A stretch of DNA of 64,000 nucleotides from Butyrivibrio hungatei (GCF_900101605.1 NZ_FMUR01000019.1:23586-87585), one strand, 5' to 3'. Positions 1-8,840 are shown, counted from the first letter of the stretch. Made by a program: numbers and translations. The notes: generated by a model from the sequence alone, not told the origin.

Positions 1-1274
1 GAGTTAAGTGTGTTGATTCCAAGCTGCGACTTAGGTCCGAAACCTTAAAGCGCGTGATAATCGCAGATAAGATGAACACAGACAGCCTCGGTGAAGAACT
101 GCGCGTGCTCTACGTTGCACTTACCAGGGCAAAAGAAAAACTTATAATGACTGCTTCGGTCAAAAAACTTCCGGAGCTTATTGCAAAGGAGCTTAAGCTT
201 ATTCCCGAGCTTGCGCACGGAGTATCGCAGGGAAAAGAGCTTATGCCTTTTTCTGTAAGGCTTGCAGCGTCAAGTTATCTTGATCTTGTGCTTCCTTCGC
301 TTGTAAGGCATCCTGCAATATATGATATTGCCGAAAAGTACGGATTGTCGGAGCTTATAACGGATAAGTTTATGGACAGCGCGGAAAATGTGCCTAAATT
401 TGCCGTTAAGTCTGTGAGTGCGGATGATATAAATGCATTTGGTGAGAAGGAAAGTGTGAAAGGTCTTATAAGGCTTGATAATATCGAGGCTTATTATGAC
501 AAAGAGCTTGCCGAGAAGCTGGAAAAAAAGCTTGATTCCAAATATGGATTTGAGCATCTTAAGGGGCTTTATACCAAGACTACGGTTACAGAGCTTAAAA
601 AGCATATTCTTGAAGAGAACGGCGAGCATTTTACCAAAGAGGAAGAGTACGGAGCGGAGTATGATGAAGCCGCGGAAAGTAGCAATTATGCGCTGGAAAA
701 TGGTGAGTCTTTTTTGGAGCCGGAAAGAAAAGTATCTGAGGCGTCCGGGCTTACGGGAGCTGAGAGAGGAACGGCGTACCACAGGATCATGGAGCTTCTT
801 GATTACAGCGTGGGAAGCGGTGCTGCCGAGCTTGGAATGTTCCTTGACGAGCTTGTTCAGAAAGACAGGATAACTAGGGCTTCTGCTGATTGTATCAAGA
901 CGGAGGATATCGGAAAATTCCTGGGGACTGATCTCGGAAAGCGAATGGGAGCAGCTTTTAACGCAGGGCTTCTTATGCGAGAGAAACCGTTTATGATGGG
1001 AGTTTCCGCGAGCGAACTTGATAAGAAATTCCCTTCAGATGAGCTTGTTCTTATTCAGGGTATCATCGACGCGTGGTTCATAGAGGATGATGAGATCGTG
1101 CTTGTCGATTACAAGACAGACCGCACAAAGGATGAAGAGGAGCTTGTAAAGCGATACAAGATTCAGCTTGAACTTTATAAAAGAGCGCTGGAAGCATCGA
1201 CGGGAAAGAAAGTTAAAGACACATATATTTATTCCTTCGCATTGGCAAAAGAGGTGAATCTGGGGAAATACTGA
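1..1274 (+). CDS. addA: AddA, helicase-nuclease subunit A, C-terminal part (5' end outside window)
   Basis: The frame is open from the first bases of the window, so only about the last 423 codons are present. The visible part starts in superfamily 1 helicase motif VI (LRVLYVALTRAKEKL). It ends in a RecB-family nuclease domain with GTAYHRIME and the catalytic GIIDAWF...VLVDYKT cluster, where the Asp and the D-x-K bind the metal. AddAB processes double-strand breaks up to Chi-like sites and loads RecA, the Firmicute counterpart of RecBCD. The nuclease domain places this in AddA, not PcrA/UvrD; addB would be expected upstream. There is no terminator before the next gene, 28 bases downstream, so read-through into the galactanase gene is possible. 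Confidence 0.9.
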   Translation, partial: VKCVDSKLRLRSETLKRVIIADKMNTDSLGEELRVLYVALTRAKEKLIMTASVKKLPELIAKELKLIPELAHGVSQGKELMPFSVRLAASSYLDLVLPSLVRHPAIYDIAEKYGLSELITDKFMDSAENVPKFAVKSVSADDINAFGEKESVKGLIRLDNIEAYYDKELAEKLEKKLDSKYGFEHLKGLYTKTTVTELKKHILEENGEHFTKEEEYGAEYDEAAESSNYALENGESFLEPERKVSEASGLTGAERGTAYHRIMELLDYSVGSGAAELGMFLDELVQKDRITRASADCIKTEDIGKFLGTDLGKRMGAAFNAGLLMREKPFMMGVSASELDKKFPSDELVLIQGIIDAWFIEDDEIVLVDYKTDRTKDEEELVKRYKIQLELYKRALEASTGKKVKDTYIYSFALAKEVNLGKY

Positions 1275-1302
1275 TTTTGATAAGTAGGAGGGACGCCGAA
1301 AG

Positions 1303-2676
1303 ATGAAGCTAAGGAGCATGCAAACTTTTGTTACAACAGCTTTTTTGACAATCTGTGCCGTGAGTGGATGTGCCGGTGCCGATAGTTCCACAGTGGGTGC
1401 AGACGCAGAAACGGCCATAGATGCGGATGTGTCCGGTGGTGTGACGAGTGATGCACCTAGTGGTGCTATGAGTGCAACTGTGGCTGCAACTGAGGATATG
1501 GTGGAGCCGGAAGGTGAGGAGGCCGATATGGAGACATGGAAAACTGCAATTGATGGTCTTTCAGATGATTTTATCTTTGGAATGGATGTATCTTCACTGC
1601 TTGCAGAGGAGAAAAGCGGAGTAAAATTCTATGACTTTGACGGCAATGAGCAGGATGCGCTTAAAACCTTTGCCGATTCAGGTATAAATTACATCCGTAT
1701 TCGCGTTTGGAACGATCCCTATGATGAGAACGGAAACGGCTATGGCGGTGGTAACAACGATCTTCCAACCGCAATAGAACTGGGCAAAAGAGCTACAGAT
1801 TACGGAATGAAGGTTTTGATCGATTTTCACTACTCCGATTTCTGGGCGGATCCTCAGAAGCAGTATGCTCCAAAAGCATGGAAAGGTATGAGCCTCAGTG
1901 AGAAGTCCGAAGCTCTTTACGATTATACAAAAAACAGTCTGGCAGAGCTCTTTGATTCCGGCGTTGATGTGGGAATGGTACAGATCGGAAATGAGATCAA
2001 TAACGGAATGTCAGGCGAAAGCGATATCAATAACGTGATCGAACTGCTGAAGGCAGGAAGCAGGGCTGTTCGTGAGGTGGCGGGACAGCGCGGCAAGGAT
2101 ATCGGCATCGTGGTTCATTACACGGATATAAACAAGAAAGAAGCCGTCTTTTCACTTATAGAGAAACTTGTAAACGGCGGTCTTGATTTTGATATGATGG
2201 GGCTTAGCTATTATCCTTTCTGGCATGGCGACTTGGATAATATGAAAAATGTTATCGGATATATCGGCGAGCATTTCAGCAAGAAAGTATTTATCGCGGA
2301 AACATCCTATTGCTATAGCATGGAAGACGGAGACGGTTTTGCAAACAGAGTTTCAAAGAGTGATCTGGTGGAAGGTTATCCCGCAACTATTGACGGACAG
2401 GCATCTTTTATGCATGACCTTTATCGGGACGTAAACAGCGCCGGAGGAATAGGCGTATTCTATTGGGAAGGCGCATGGATTCCTGTCGGTTCCGCAAGTT
2501 CAGATAATATGCCAATCTGGGAAAAGTACGGAAGTGGCTGGGCAAGCAGTTTCGCCTCGGACTACGATGCAGATGCCGCAAAATATTACGGCGGAAGCTC
2601 ATGGGATAATCAGGCATTCTTTGATTTTGACGGGCATCCGTTGGAATCGATGAGGGTATTTAAATATATACGATGA
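1303..2676 (+). CDS. GH53 endo-beta-1,4-galactanase, lipoprotein
   Basis: This is a 457-residue exported enzyme predicted to cut the beta-1,4-galactan side chains of pectin (arabinogalactan I). Residues 1-23 form a lipoprotein signal ending in AVSGC, so Cys23 should be acylated and the enzyme anchored outside the membrane. An Ala/Thr/Gly/Asp-rich spacer runs to about residue 75. The GH53 (beta/alpha)8 domain follows, with FIFGMDVSS-like start, NYIRIRVWNDPYD and VLIDFHYSDFWADP. The acid/base Glu231 lies in VQIGNEINNG and the nucleophile Glu333 in FIAETSYCY. The ATG at 1303 follows AGGAGG closely. It sits behind addA with no promoter obvious in the 28-base gap. Substrate class is well supported; galactan specificity rests on the family. 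Confidence 0.93.
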   Translation: MKLRSMQTFVTTAFLTICAVSGCAGADSSTVGADAETAIDADVSGGVTSDAPSGAMSATVAATEDMVEPEGEEADMETWKTAIDGLSDDFIFGMDVSSLLAEEKSGVKFYDFDGNEQDALKTFADSGINYIRIRVWNDPYDENGNGYGGGNNDLPTAIELGKRATDYGMKVLIDFHYSDFWADPQKQYAPKAWKGMSLSEKSEALYDYTKNSLAELFDSGVDVGMVQIGNEINNGMSGESDINNVIELLKAGSRAVREVAGQRGKDIGIVVHYTDINKKEAVFSLIEKLVNGGLDFDMMGLSYYPFWHGDLDNMKNVIGYIGEHFSKKVFIAETSYCYSMEDGDGFANRVSKSDLVEGYPATIDGQASFMHDLYRDVNSAGGIGVFYWEGAWIPVGSASSDNMPIWEKYGSGWASSFASDYDADAAKYYGGSSWDNQAFFDFDGHPLESMRVFKYIR

Positions 2677-2707
2677 TATAGGTGCAATAAGTCGAAAATT
2701 AAAAAGC

Positions 2708-2742
2708 CCACACCCCTGCGTTTGCACGCTCTCGGGGTGTGG
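2708..2742. terminator. Bidirectional intrinsic terminator
   Basis: A perfect 9-bp stem CCACACCCC/GGGGTGTGG lies between two convergent genes, with A-rich sequence before it and T-rich sequence after it, so it can stop transcription both ways. The CCACACCCCGAG string, read on the - strand, recurs in the outer arms of the large palindrome at 61781-62395. Confidence 0.85.
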
Positions 2743-2752
2743 ACTTTCCTTT

Positions 2753-3397
2753 TTATTTCCATTTTTCGATATCTTTTTTCTCAAGAATGACCATAAGAAG
2801 GTTGTTCTCGGTGAGTTTGTGGGAAGGGTTGATATATCTCCAGTTGCCGCCTTTTTCCTTGATTGCTGCGACGTTCATGTTGTGTTTTTTACGAAGGTCG
2901 AGCTCAATAAGACTCTTTCCGAGCCATGAATTTCTAGGCTGAAGCTCAACCAGGCACAGGTTGTCGTCAAGCTCAATGTAATCGTGAATTGACTGTGAAG
3001 CAAGGATTCTTGCCGAGCGCACACCGCCTTCCTTCTCGGGATCGACTATCTTGTCTGCACCGACTCTTTGAAGAATCGTAGCCATACGGGAAGAAGAGGA
3101 TTTGGCGATTACGAGCGGAACGCCCTTTTCTTTTGCGATAGATACCGCCATTATGCTTGCTGCGATATTTCCGCCCATTGCGGTTATGACTATATCCATG
3201 TTCTGGAGTCCCAGAGCCATGACTTCGTCTTCATTTTCAAGATCCGCGCAAACTGCGGAAGTTACCTTTGATGAAATATCTCTAATGCGTCTTTCGTCTT
3301 TGTCTGCAACAAGGACATCTTCACCGATGGCATAAAGGCTTTTTGCCACGCTTCGACCATATTTTCCAAGCCCCAAAACTGCTACTGATTTTTTCAC
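2753..3397 (-). CDS. ktrA: KtrA/TrkA-type potassium uptake regulatory subunit
   Basis: A 214-residue cytoplasmic gating ring subunit for potassium uptake. Residues 4-34 carry the Rossmann nucleotide-binding motif VLGLGKYGRSVA followed by the acidic VADKD strand end. This is the RCK_N domain, which binds ATP/ADP or NAD(H). The C-terminal third (about 135-214) matches the RCK_C domain, which binds c-di-AMP in some Firmicute members. The length is that of single-RCK KtrA, not the double-length enteric TrkA. It lies 14 bases downstream of the membrane subunit with a GGAGGTATTT ribosome site, so the two form one operon. Confidence 0.92.
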   Translation of the reverse strand: MKKSVAVLGLGKYGRSVAKSLYAIGEDVLVADKDERRIRDISSKVTSAVCADLENEDEVMALGLQNMDIVITAMGGNIAASIMAVSIAKEKGVPLVIAKSSSSRMATILQRVGADKIVDPEKEGGVRSARILASQSIHDYIELDDNLCLVELQPRNSWLGKSLIELDLRKKHNMNVAAIKEKGGNWRYINPSHKLTENNLLMVILEKKDIEKWK

Positions 3398-3411
3398 TTA
3401 AATACCTCCGT

Positions 3412-4809
3412 TTATCCGACGTAGAATACTCCTTCGGAGTAGTTGATGTTGTTTTTGTTTGATTCATTTCCCGAGAAGAAAGCAACCATCGATATCGGAC
3501 CCGTTCTTCCAAGGAACATTGCGATTATTATTATGATCCGTCCGATTGGATTGAGCGCAGCCGTCAGATTTCTTGATAAGCCGACGGTTCCGCAGGCGCT
3601 TACGACTTCGAACAAAGCATCTTCCATAGGAACGGGATTAAATACTGACAAGAGTACAGCCAGTAACAGGGTTGCAAATACGCTCACATACACGACTGCG
3701 GCTGCTTTTCGCATTGAATCCACAGAAACGCGCCTGTTAAAGATGACATTCTGATTTTCATTCTTTACATAAGAGCGCACGTTCATGAACAGCAGGAATA
3801 TCGTTACCGTTTTGACGCCGCCTGCGGTTCCTACAGGCGATCCGCCTATAAACATGAACAGATATGAGACGAGGCAGGATGCAACCGTGAGATTTTCCTG
3901 CGGTATGGTCGTAAATCCTGCAGTTCGAAGAGTTATCGACTGAAACAGGCTGTTTACGAGTTTTTGCCCAAATCCCATATTCCCGATGGTTCCCGGATTG
4001 TTATATTCGGTCAAAAGAAAAATAAGCGTGCCGCTCGTTATCAGTATAAGCGTAAAACTCAGAACAAGCTTACTGTGCTCGGAAAATCTTTTTATAACGG
4101 TGATGGGAGAGAACTTCTTTTTTACGCCCTCTTTTGCCGCATGAAGAACATCGAACCATACGACAAAGCCAAGACCACCCATTATAATGAGCATCATCGT
4201 GGTTGTCATAACGATGGGATCGTTTCTGTAATTTGCAAGGCTTCCCTGACCGATAACATCCATTCCCGCATTGCAAAATGCCGATACGGAATTAAAGATC
4301 GAGATCCACAGACCTTTAATAAAGCCAAACTTCGGAATGAAAACAAGCGAGTAGAGGATGGCACCGGCTCCTTCTGTGAGGAGCGTTCCCTTAAGCACAC
4401 GTACAAGGAAAGTCAGAAGTTTTGTTCCTGAACTTAGGTTAAAAGAGTCCTGAAGTAACATTCTGTCGCCGAGTGAAAACTTCTTGTGCGTAAGAAGCAT
4501 CAGCGTTGCAGCGATAGCGATCATTCCAAGTCCGCCCATCTGTACGAGTATCATAATTATAAGTTGGCCAAAAAAGCTCCAGTGCGCGTAAGTATCAACC
4601 ACAACAAGGCCGGTAACACAGACGGAAGTTGTTGCTGTAAAAAGTGCGGTCAGAAAATCCGTTGCTTTTCCGCTTGCTGACGAAAAGGGGAGCATAAGTA
4701 GCAGTGCTCCGATCAGAATTGTTATTAGAAAACTTATCGGGATAGTATGCGCCGGAGATAATTTTTTTTGCTTCATTATTTTGTTTTTTAATATTGAGAA
4801 AGGTTTCAT
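3412..4809 (-). CDS. ktrB: KtrB/TrkH-type potassium transporter, membrane subunit
   Basis: A 465-residue multi-pass membrane protein of the SKT family, the pore partner of the KtrA-like subunit encoded just downstream. The four expected P-loop repeats are visible, each with its filter glycine: SVCVTGLVVV, AFCNAGMDV, RTAGFTTIP and ACGTVGLSRN. The start chosen is the ATG at 4809, preceded by GAGG. A TTG five codons upstream would add only MTRGI and has no better ribosome site. Together with KtrA this takes up K+ driven by membrane potential and often Na+. The leader contains a long hairpin (4824-4852). Confidence 0.92.
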   Translation of the reverse strand: MKPFSILKNKIMKQKKLSPAHTIPISFLITILIGALLLMLPFSSASGKATDFLTALFTATTSVCVTGLVVVDTYAHWSFFGQLIIMILVQMGGLGMIAIAATLMLLTHKKFSLGDRMLLQDSFNLSSGTKLLTFLVRVLKGTLLTEGAGAILYSLVFIPKFGFIKGLWISIFNSVSAFCNAGMDVIGQGSLANYRNDPIVMTTTMMLIIMGGLGFVVWFDVLHAAKEGVKKKFSPITVIKRFSEHSKLVLSFTLILITSGTLIFLLTEYNNPGTIGNMGFGQKLVNSLFQSITLRTAGFTTIPQENLTVASCLVSYLFMFIGGSPVGTAGGVKTVTIFLLFMNVRSYVKNENQNVIFNRRVSVDSMRKAAAVVYVSVFATLLLAVLLSVFNPVPMEDALFEVVSACGTVGLSRNLTAALNPIGRIIIIIAMFLGRTGPISMVAFFSGNESNKNNINYSEGVFYVG

Positions 4810-4823
4810 AATACCTCGTGTCA

Positions 4824-4852
4824 AATAGGGAATTTCAGAGAAATTTCCTATT
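4824..4852 (-). promoter_or_regulatory. Hairpin in the ktrB leader
   Basis: A 13-bp inverted repeat with one mismatch (AATAGGGAATTTC / GAAATTTCCTATT) and a 3-base loop ends 14 bases before the ktrB start codon. It could be an operator, an attenuator stem or a second weak terminator for asnA. Only the symmetry is directly seen. Confidence 0.4.
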
Positions 4853-4860
4853 CAATGAAA

Positions 4861-4885
4861 AAGGTTGCGAAAAATCCGCAACCTT
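4861..4885 (-). terminator. Intrinsic terminator of asnA
   Basis: AAGGTTGCG and CGCAACCTT form a 9-bp stem. Read on the - strand it follows the asnA stop codon and is followed by a run of T (the + strand GAAAAA at 4857-4862). Confidence 0.8.
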
Positions 4886-4928
4886 ATTTGTTCTTTTGAA
4901 GTAAATACTGCCGGTCTGTCTCTTGGTG

Positions 4929-5939
4929 TTACAGAAGCTGTATTCCGTTCTTCTTGGCTTCTTCAGCCATTTCATCCGGCCAGATGGAACACTGTACTTC
5001 ACCGATATGAGCTTTTCTTAAGAAGAACATGCAAATTCTTGACTGACCGATTCCGCCACCGATGGTGTAAGGAAGCTCCTTGTTAAGGATTGCCTTCTGG
5101 AAAGGAAGCTCGGCTCTTTCGGGACATCCTGCTTTTTCAAGCTGAGTCTTGAGCGAGTTCTCATCTACACGGATTCCCATACTTGATAATTCGAGTGCGA
5201 TGTCAAGAACAGGGAAATATACGATGATATCGGCATTAAGTGCCCAGTCATCATAGTCCGGAGCTCTGCCGTCGTGCTTATCACCTGATGCAAGGACATC
5301 ACCGATCTGCATGATACATACAGCGCCCTTAGCCTTGGCAATGTAGTATTCACGCTCCTTGGGAGAATACTCGGGGAACATATCTTCAAGCTCCTGAGTT
5401 GTGATAAAGAAAATATCTTCAGGAAGGATCTCTTCGATATAGTCATACTGAATAGACATGAATTTCTCAGTCTTTCTGAGGACCTTGTATACATTTTTTA
5501 CTGTTTCTTTAAGAAAATCGATATTGCGGTCTTCTTTATTTATAACCTTTTCCCAGTCCCACTGGTCAACGAAGATAGAATGGATATTATCCGGAACTTC
5601 GTCGCGGCGGACAGCGTTCATATCGGTATAAAGACCTTCACCGACATTGAAGCCGTACTTCTTGAGCGCATATCTCTTCCATTTTGCAAGAGAGTGTACA
5701 ATCTCTGCAGGACGCTCATTTTCATTGAGAATATCAAAAGAAACGGGACGTTCAACACCATTGAGGTTATCATTAAGTCCTGATTCGGGTGTTACAAAAA
5801 GAGGTGCGGTTACTCTCTGAAGATTGAGCTTATTTGAGAGCATGCCCTGAAAAAAATCTTTGACAGTCTTGATACCTACCTGTGTATCGTGGAGATCAAG
5901 AGCAGATTTGTAGTTCTTGGGAATTTTAAGGTTTTCCAT
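4929..5939 (-). CDS. asnA: Aspartate-ammonia ligase (asparagine synthetase A)
   Basis: A 336-residue cytoplasmic enzyme that makes asparagine from aspartate, ammonia and ATP. It is related to class II aminoacyl-tRNA synthetases and is glutamine-independent. Recognisable family segments are RVTAPLFVTPESGLNDNLNG near the N-terminus, the central FVDQWDWEKV, and the C-terminal YTIGGGIGQSRICMFFL (class II motif 3-like). The start at 5939 gives the usual family length of about 330-337; the frame stays open 23 codons further up but that stretch has no family resemblance. The gene is single, with its own promoter (6014-6042) and terminator. Confidence 0.96.
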   Translation of the reverse strand: MENLKIPKNYKSALDLHDTQVGIKTVKDFFQGMLSNKLNLQRVTAPLFVTPESGLNDNLNGVERPVSFDILNENERPAEIVHSLAKWKRYALKKYGFNVGEGLYTDMNAVRRDEVPDNIHSIFVDQWDWEKVINKEDRNIDFLKETVKNVYKVLRKTEKFMSIQYDYIEEILPEDIFFITTQELEDMFPEYSPKEREYYIAKAKGAVCIMQIGDVLASGDKHDGRAPDYDDWALNADIIVYFPVLDIALELSSMGIRVDENSLKTQLEKAGCPERAELPFQKAILNKELPYTIGGGIGQSRICMFFLRKAHIGEVQCSIWPDEMAEEAKKNGIQLL

Positions 5940-6013
5940 AATCTTTTCCACTTTCTTATATAGTTTCCTTTTTCCACAGAAAATGCTTTCCCATGAAAAA
6001 TGTCTCACAGTTA

Positions 6014-6042
6014 ATTAAATCGCTTTTTCCTTCATATTGCAA
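6014..6042 (-). promoter_or_regulatory. Candidate sigma-A promoter of asnA
   Basis: On the - strand TTGCAA, a 17-base spacer and TTTAAT lie about 75 bases before the asnA start. It is divergent from the hflX promoter. Confidence 0.5.
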
Positions 6043-6112
6043 GAAAAAAATGATTATTTATGCACCTTTACATCAGTCGGTCGTAAAGTATTTAAATATA
6101 ACATATCGGTTA

Positions 6113-6141
6113 TTGAGAGTGCATCGTTCATTACTTATAAT
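6113..6141 (+). promoter_or_regulatory. Sigma-A promoter of hflX
   Basis: TTGAGA, 17 bases, TATAAT. The start point would be near 6148, which excludes upstream in-frame ATG codons from the transcript and supports the start at 6193. Confidence 0.7.
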
Positions 6142-6192
6142 GAATGGGAAGTGAACCGCCAACAAGAAAAAATAGCAAGGAATAAGATAGAT

Positions 6193-7524
6193 ATGAAAAA
6201 TGAATTGTATGAAAATACTCAGAAGGTAGAGAACGTAAGGGCTATCCTGGTCGGATTGAATACGGGCAGGAGTGATGATGAGTTTGAACGTTCGATGGAT
6301 GAGCTGAAAGAGCTGACAAAGGCTATAGATATAGAGGTTGCGTCAACAGTGACTCAGTCGCTCAATACTCCGGACAAAGGTACGTATATAGGAAGCGGCA
6401 AGGTTCAGGAGATTGCTGCGGCGCTTGACGTGCTTGATGCAAGCATAATTATTTTCAACGATTCGCTTTCACCCATGCAAGTAAGGAACCTTGAGAAGAT
6501 ACTTGATACGGAAGTTATAGACAGGACCGGACTTATCTTGCAGATTTTTGCAAAGAGAGCCGGAACAAGAGAAGCAAGACTTCAGGTTGAGTCTGCGCAG
6601 CTTCAGTACATGCTTCCGAGACTTGTCGGAATGGGCAAAACTCTGTCGAGGCAGGGCGGCGGAAGCGGCAGACTTTCCAATAAGGGATCGGGCGAGAAGC
6701 AGCTTGAGCTTGACAGAAGACGTATTGAGCACAGAATAAGTGAACTTTCCAACGAACTAAAAAATCTTGAAAAAGAAAGAACAACTCAGAGAAACAGGAG
6801 ACTAAGATCAAATATTGCACGTGTCGCGCTTGTCGGTTATACAAACGCAGGTAAATCAACGGTTATGAATAATCTGCTTCGCTTATACGGCTCAGAGAGC
6901 GCAGATGACAAAACTGTCCTTGAAAAAGATATGTTGTTTGCGACACTTGACACTACTGTCAGGAAGATAACACCATCCGGAAGAAGACCATTTTTACTTT
7001 CGGATACGGTTGGATTTATAAGCGAACTTCCTCATGCACTTGTCAAAGCATTTCGGTCAACACTTGAAGAAGCAAAGTATGCAGATGTTCTTTTGGAAGT
7101 AATTGACTTTTCGGATCCCGAGTACAGATTTCATATGGAAATAACGGAGAAGACTCTTGCTGAGATAGGAGCGGGAGATATTCCCGTCATATATGTATTT
7201 AATAAGGCAGATCTTGTTCAAAAAGAGCAGGAAGAGAGCGGACGCCTTGTTATGGAAGTTCCGAAGGCTTCCGGTGACAGGATATATATCTGTGCCAAAG
7301 AGGATGCTTCACTTGATGAACTTATCGTGGCAATAGAGCGAAAGTTAAGCGAAGATGAGAAGGAGTGCGAACTTCTTTTGCCCTACACCGAGGGTGGTAT
7401 AGTGAATGCCTTTGAAAACAGAGGTATTGTAAAAGAGACAAAATATGAGCCCTCCGGAATTCGCATAAGAGCGATGCTCCAAAGGGCTGACATTTCACAG
7501 TACAGTGATTATATTGTGGATTGA
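6193..7524 (+). CDS. hflX: GTPase HflX
   Basis: A 443-residue ribosome-associated GTPase that rescues stalled 70S ribosomes and splits subunits under stress. The N-terminal HflX domain begins with AILVGLNTG and contains the GSGKVQEI and DRTGLILQIFAKRA segments and the SRQGGGSG loop. A coiled linker with many Lys, Glu and Arg follows. The G domain has the P-loop GYTNAGKST (215-223), the DTVGFI switch II segment and the NKAD base motif. The start at 6193 has an AAGGAA site and gives normal family length. The stop is one base from the stop of the convergent thiT-like gene, with no clear terminator between them. Confidence 0.95.
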   Translation: MKNELYENTQKVENVRAILVGLNTGRSDDEFERSMDELKELTKAIDIEVASTVTQSLNTPDKGTYIGSGKVQEIAAALDVLDASIIIFNDSLSPMQVRNLEKILDTEVIDRTGLILQIFAKRAGTREARLQVESAQLQYMLPRLVGMGKTLSRQGGGSGRLSNKGSGEKQLELDRRRIEHRISELSNELKNLEKERTTQRNRRLRSNIARVALVGYTNAGKSTVMNNLLRLYGSESADDKTVLEKDMLFATLDTTVRKITPSGRRPFLLSDTVGFISELPHALVKAFRSTLEEAKYADVLLEVIDFSDPEYRFHMEITEKTLAEIGAGDIPVIYVFNKADLVQKEQEESGRLVMEVPKASGDRIYICAKEDASLDELIVAIERKLSEDEKECELLLPYTEGGIVNAFENRGIVKETKYEPSGIRIRAMLQRADISQYSDYIVD

Positions 7525-7525
7525 A

Positions 7526-8227
7526 TTATCCGAGTTGAACGGTCTTCCTGATGTCTTTTTCGTTTGCCTCAAGCTTGATGCGCTTGAGAGTGCTCTTAAT
7601 AACGGGAATTGACAGAACAATTATTGTAAGGATAAATTCAGGAACGATATAAGTTGCATTGTAAGTGATGCTGTAAACAAGCGGTGATGTTCCTTCGGGG
7701 GCGTAGTATGCAAAGAAAACAACGCCCGATAATATTGCAAAGAAGTAACGGCCGATGACTCCGGCGATATAACCTTTTATCATGCCTTGTTTCTTTTCAT
7801 AGAATAATCCGCCGAGGCCAAGTGCGCCAAAAGCAAGGATATAGTCGCAAAACAGCTGCGGAATACTTACTATGTAAGGATCTTCAATGAGCTGCAACAG
7901 TCCGTAAGCAATACCTGATGCGATGCTGACTCTGGGGCCGTAGATGTATCCGATGTAGGTGACAAAAAACATGCTGAAAAGTGTTATTGAGCCGCCCATC
8001 GGGAGCTTTGCAAATTTGAAGTGAGAAAGAACAAATGCAAGAGCGAGACAAAGTCCCGATACCGTGATCTGCTTGATGCTGAGTTTTCCCTTGCCCTCCT
8101 TATTAACGAAGAAACTCATTATTGCAAGTGCGGCAAATATCAGAAATACCAGACCTGCATATCCCATTGTGGTTAAATTGTATACCACGCCCTCTTCAGA
8201 TGAGATTTCTTCCAGAAAAAGATTCAT
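7526..8227 (-). CDS. thiT: ThiT (YuaJ-like) thiamine transporter, ECF S-component
   Basis: A 233-residue membrane protein with about six hydrophobic segments that captures thiamine and docks on a shared ECF energising module, which is not in this window. Family landmarks are KLPMGGSITLFSMFFVTYIG, the PQLFCDYILAFGALGLGGLF segment and GRYFFAILSGVVFFAYYAPEG followed by YSITYNATYI. A strong AAGGAGG precedes the ATG at 8227. An N-terminal extension of about 50 residues with one extra hydrophobic stretch precedes the usual fold. No TPP riboswitch could be recognised in the leader, which is unusual for thiT. The substrate is inferred from family. Confidence 0.82.
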   Translation of the reverse strand: MNLFLEEISSEEGVVYNLTTMGYAGLVFLIFAALAIMSFFVNKEGKGKLSIKQITVSGLCLALAFVLSHFKFAKLPMGGSITLFSMFFVTYIGYIYGPRVSIASGIAYGLLQLIEDPYIVSIPQLFCDYILAFGALGLGGLFYEKKQGMIKGYIAGVIGRYFFAILSGVVFFAYYAPEGTSPLVYSITYNATYIVPEFILTIIVLSIPVIKSTLKRIKLEANEKDIRKTVQLG

Positions 8228-8285
8228 TGTTTTTTCCTCCTTGATAGCAAGTTACATTGCAAAAAAATAGTATGATTTTATATCA

Positions 8286-8314
8286 ATTAAACTATCAGTA
8301 TTGCGATTTGTCAA
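8286..8314 (-). promoter_or_regulatory. Sigma-A promoter of thiT
   Basis: On the - strand a consensus TTGACA, a 17-base spacer and TTTAAT lie about 60-85 bases before the thiT start. Confidence 0.6.
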
Positions 8315-8408
8315 TGTTTTCGGGCATTTGTCACACTTTTGATGGAAATAACAAAACTCCGGACATAAAATCTCCGCAATTTTTTCACAGTTTTTTAACA
8401 AATTTCCA

Positions 8409-8437
8409 TTTACATTTTCTCGCGTAGAATGTATATT
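8409..8437 (+). promoter_or_regulatory. Sigma-A promoter of the HPr-like gene
   Basis: TTTACA, 17 bases, TATATT, followed by a short leader and an AAGGAG ribosome site. Confidence 0.55.
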
Positions 8438-8490
8438 TTAGAGGTTAAATTTAAGTAATGCAAAGCAGTACAGAAAAGGAGTAACATTTG

Positions 8491-8727
8491 ATGTTTGGAT
8501 GTGTTAAGAGAAACATTATGCTTAGACCCAATCAGGTACAAGACTTCGTCAACGCCGCAACTAAGTGTGACTTCGATGTAGATATATATTATAACAGGTA
8601 TGTTGTTGACGCTAAGTCAATCCTGGGAGTGTTTGGACTTGATCTTTCCCAGATTCTTACAGTAGAATATCGCGGATATAACAGCGATTTTGAAAATTAT
8701 TTGCAGAAATTGGCAATTGCCAGCTAA
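8491..8727 (+). CDS. HPr-like (Crh-like) protein lacking the phosphorylatable histidine
   Basis: A 78-residue protein with the HPr fold pattern. Aligned by eye with HPr, the active-site His15 position is Met10 (IMLRP in place of IHARP). The following Arg-Pro and the regulatory serine region KSILGV (Ser43, equivalent to Ser46) are kept. It therefore cannot act as a PTS phosphocarrier at that site but could still be serine-phosphorylated by HPr kinase and act with a CcpA-like regulator, as Crh does. AAGGAG lies 9 bases before the ATG; a TTG one codon upstream is an alternative start. The gene is monocistronic, with its own promoter and a terminator-like hairpin downstream. Confidence 0.8.
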   Translation: MFGCVKRNIMLRPNQVQDFVNAATKCDFDVDIYYNRYVVDAKSILGVFGLDLSQILTVEYRGYNSDFENYLQKLAIAS

Positions 8728-8840
8728 GTTTGAATGAAGCGTTCATTATTTGATTAATTTTGGACGATTCAGTATACTTATCAAGAGAGGTTGTGTAATA
8801 CCTTTCAATAAGAAAATAATTGTTCATTGTGGTAGTAAAG

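Noticed and set aside
7500..7560. Terminator between the convergent hflX and thiT genes
   Set aside because: No stem with a T-run could be found. The stops are one base apart and the transcripts probably overlap.
8228..8490. TPP riboswitch expected in front of thiT
   Set aside because: The CTGAGA and pairing elements of the THI box were not found in the leader on the - strand.
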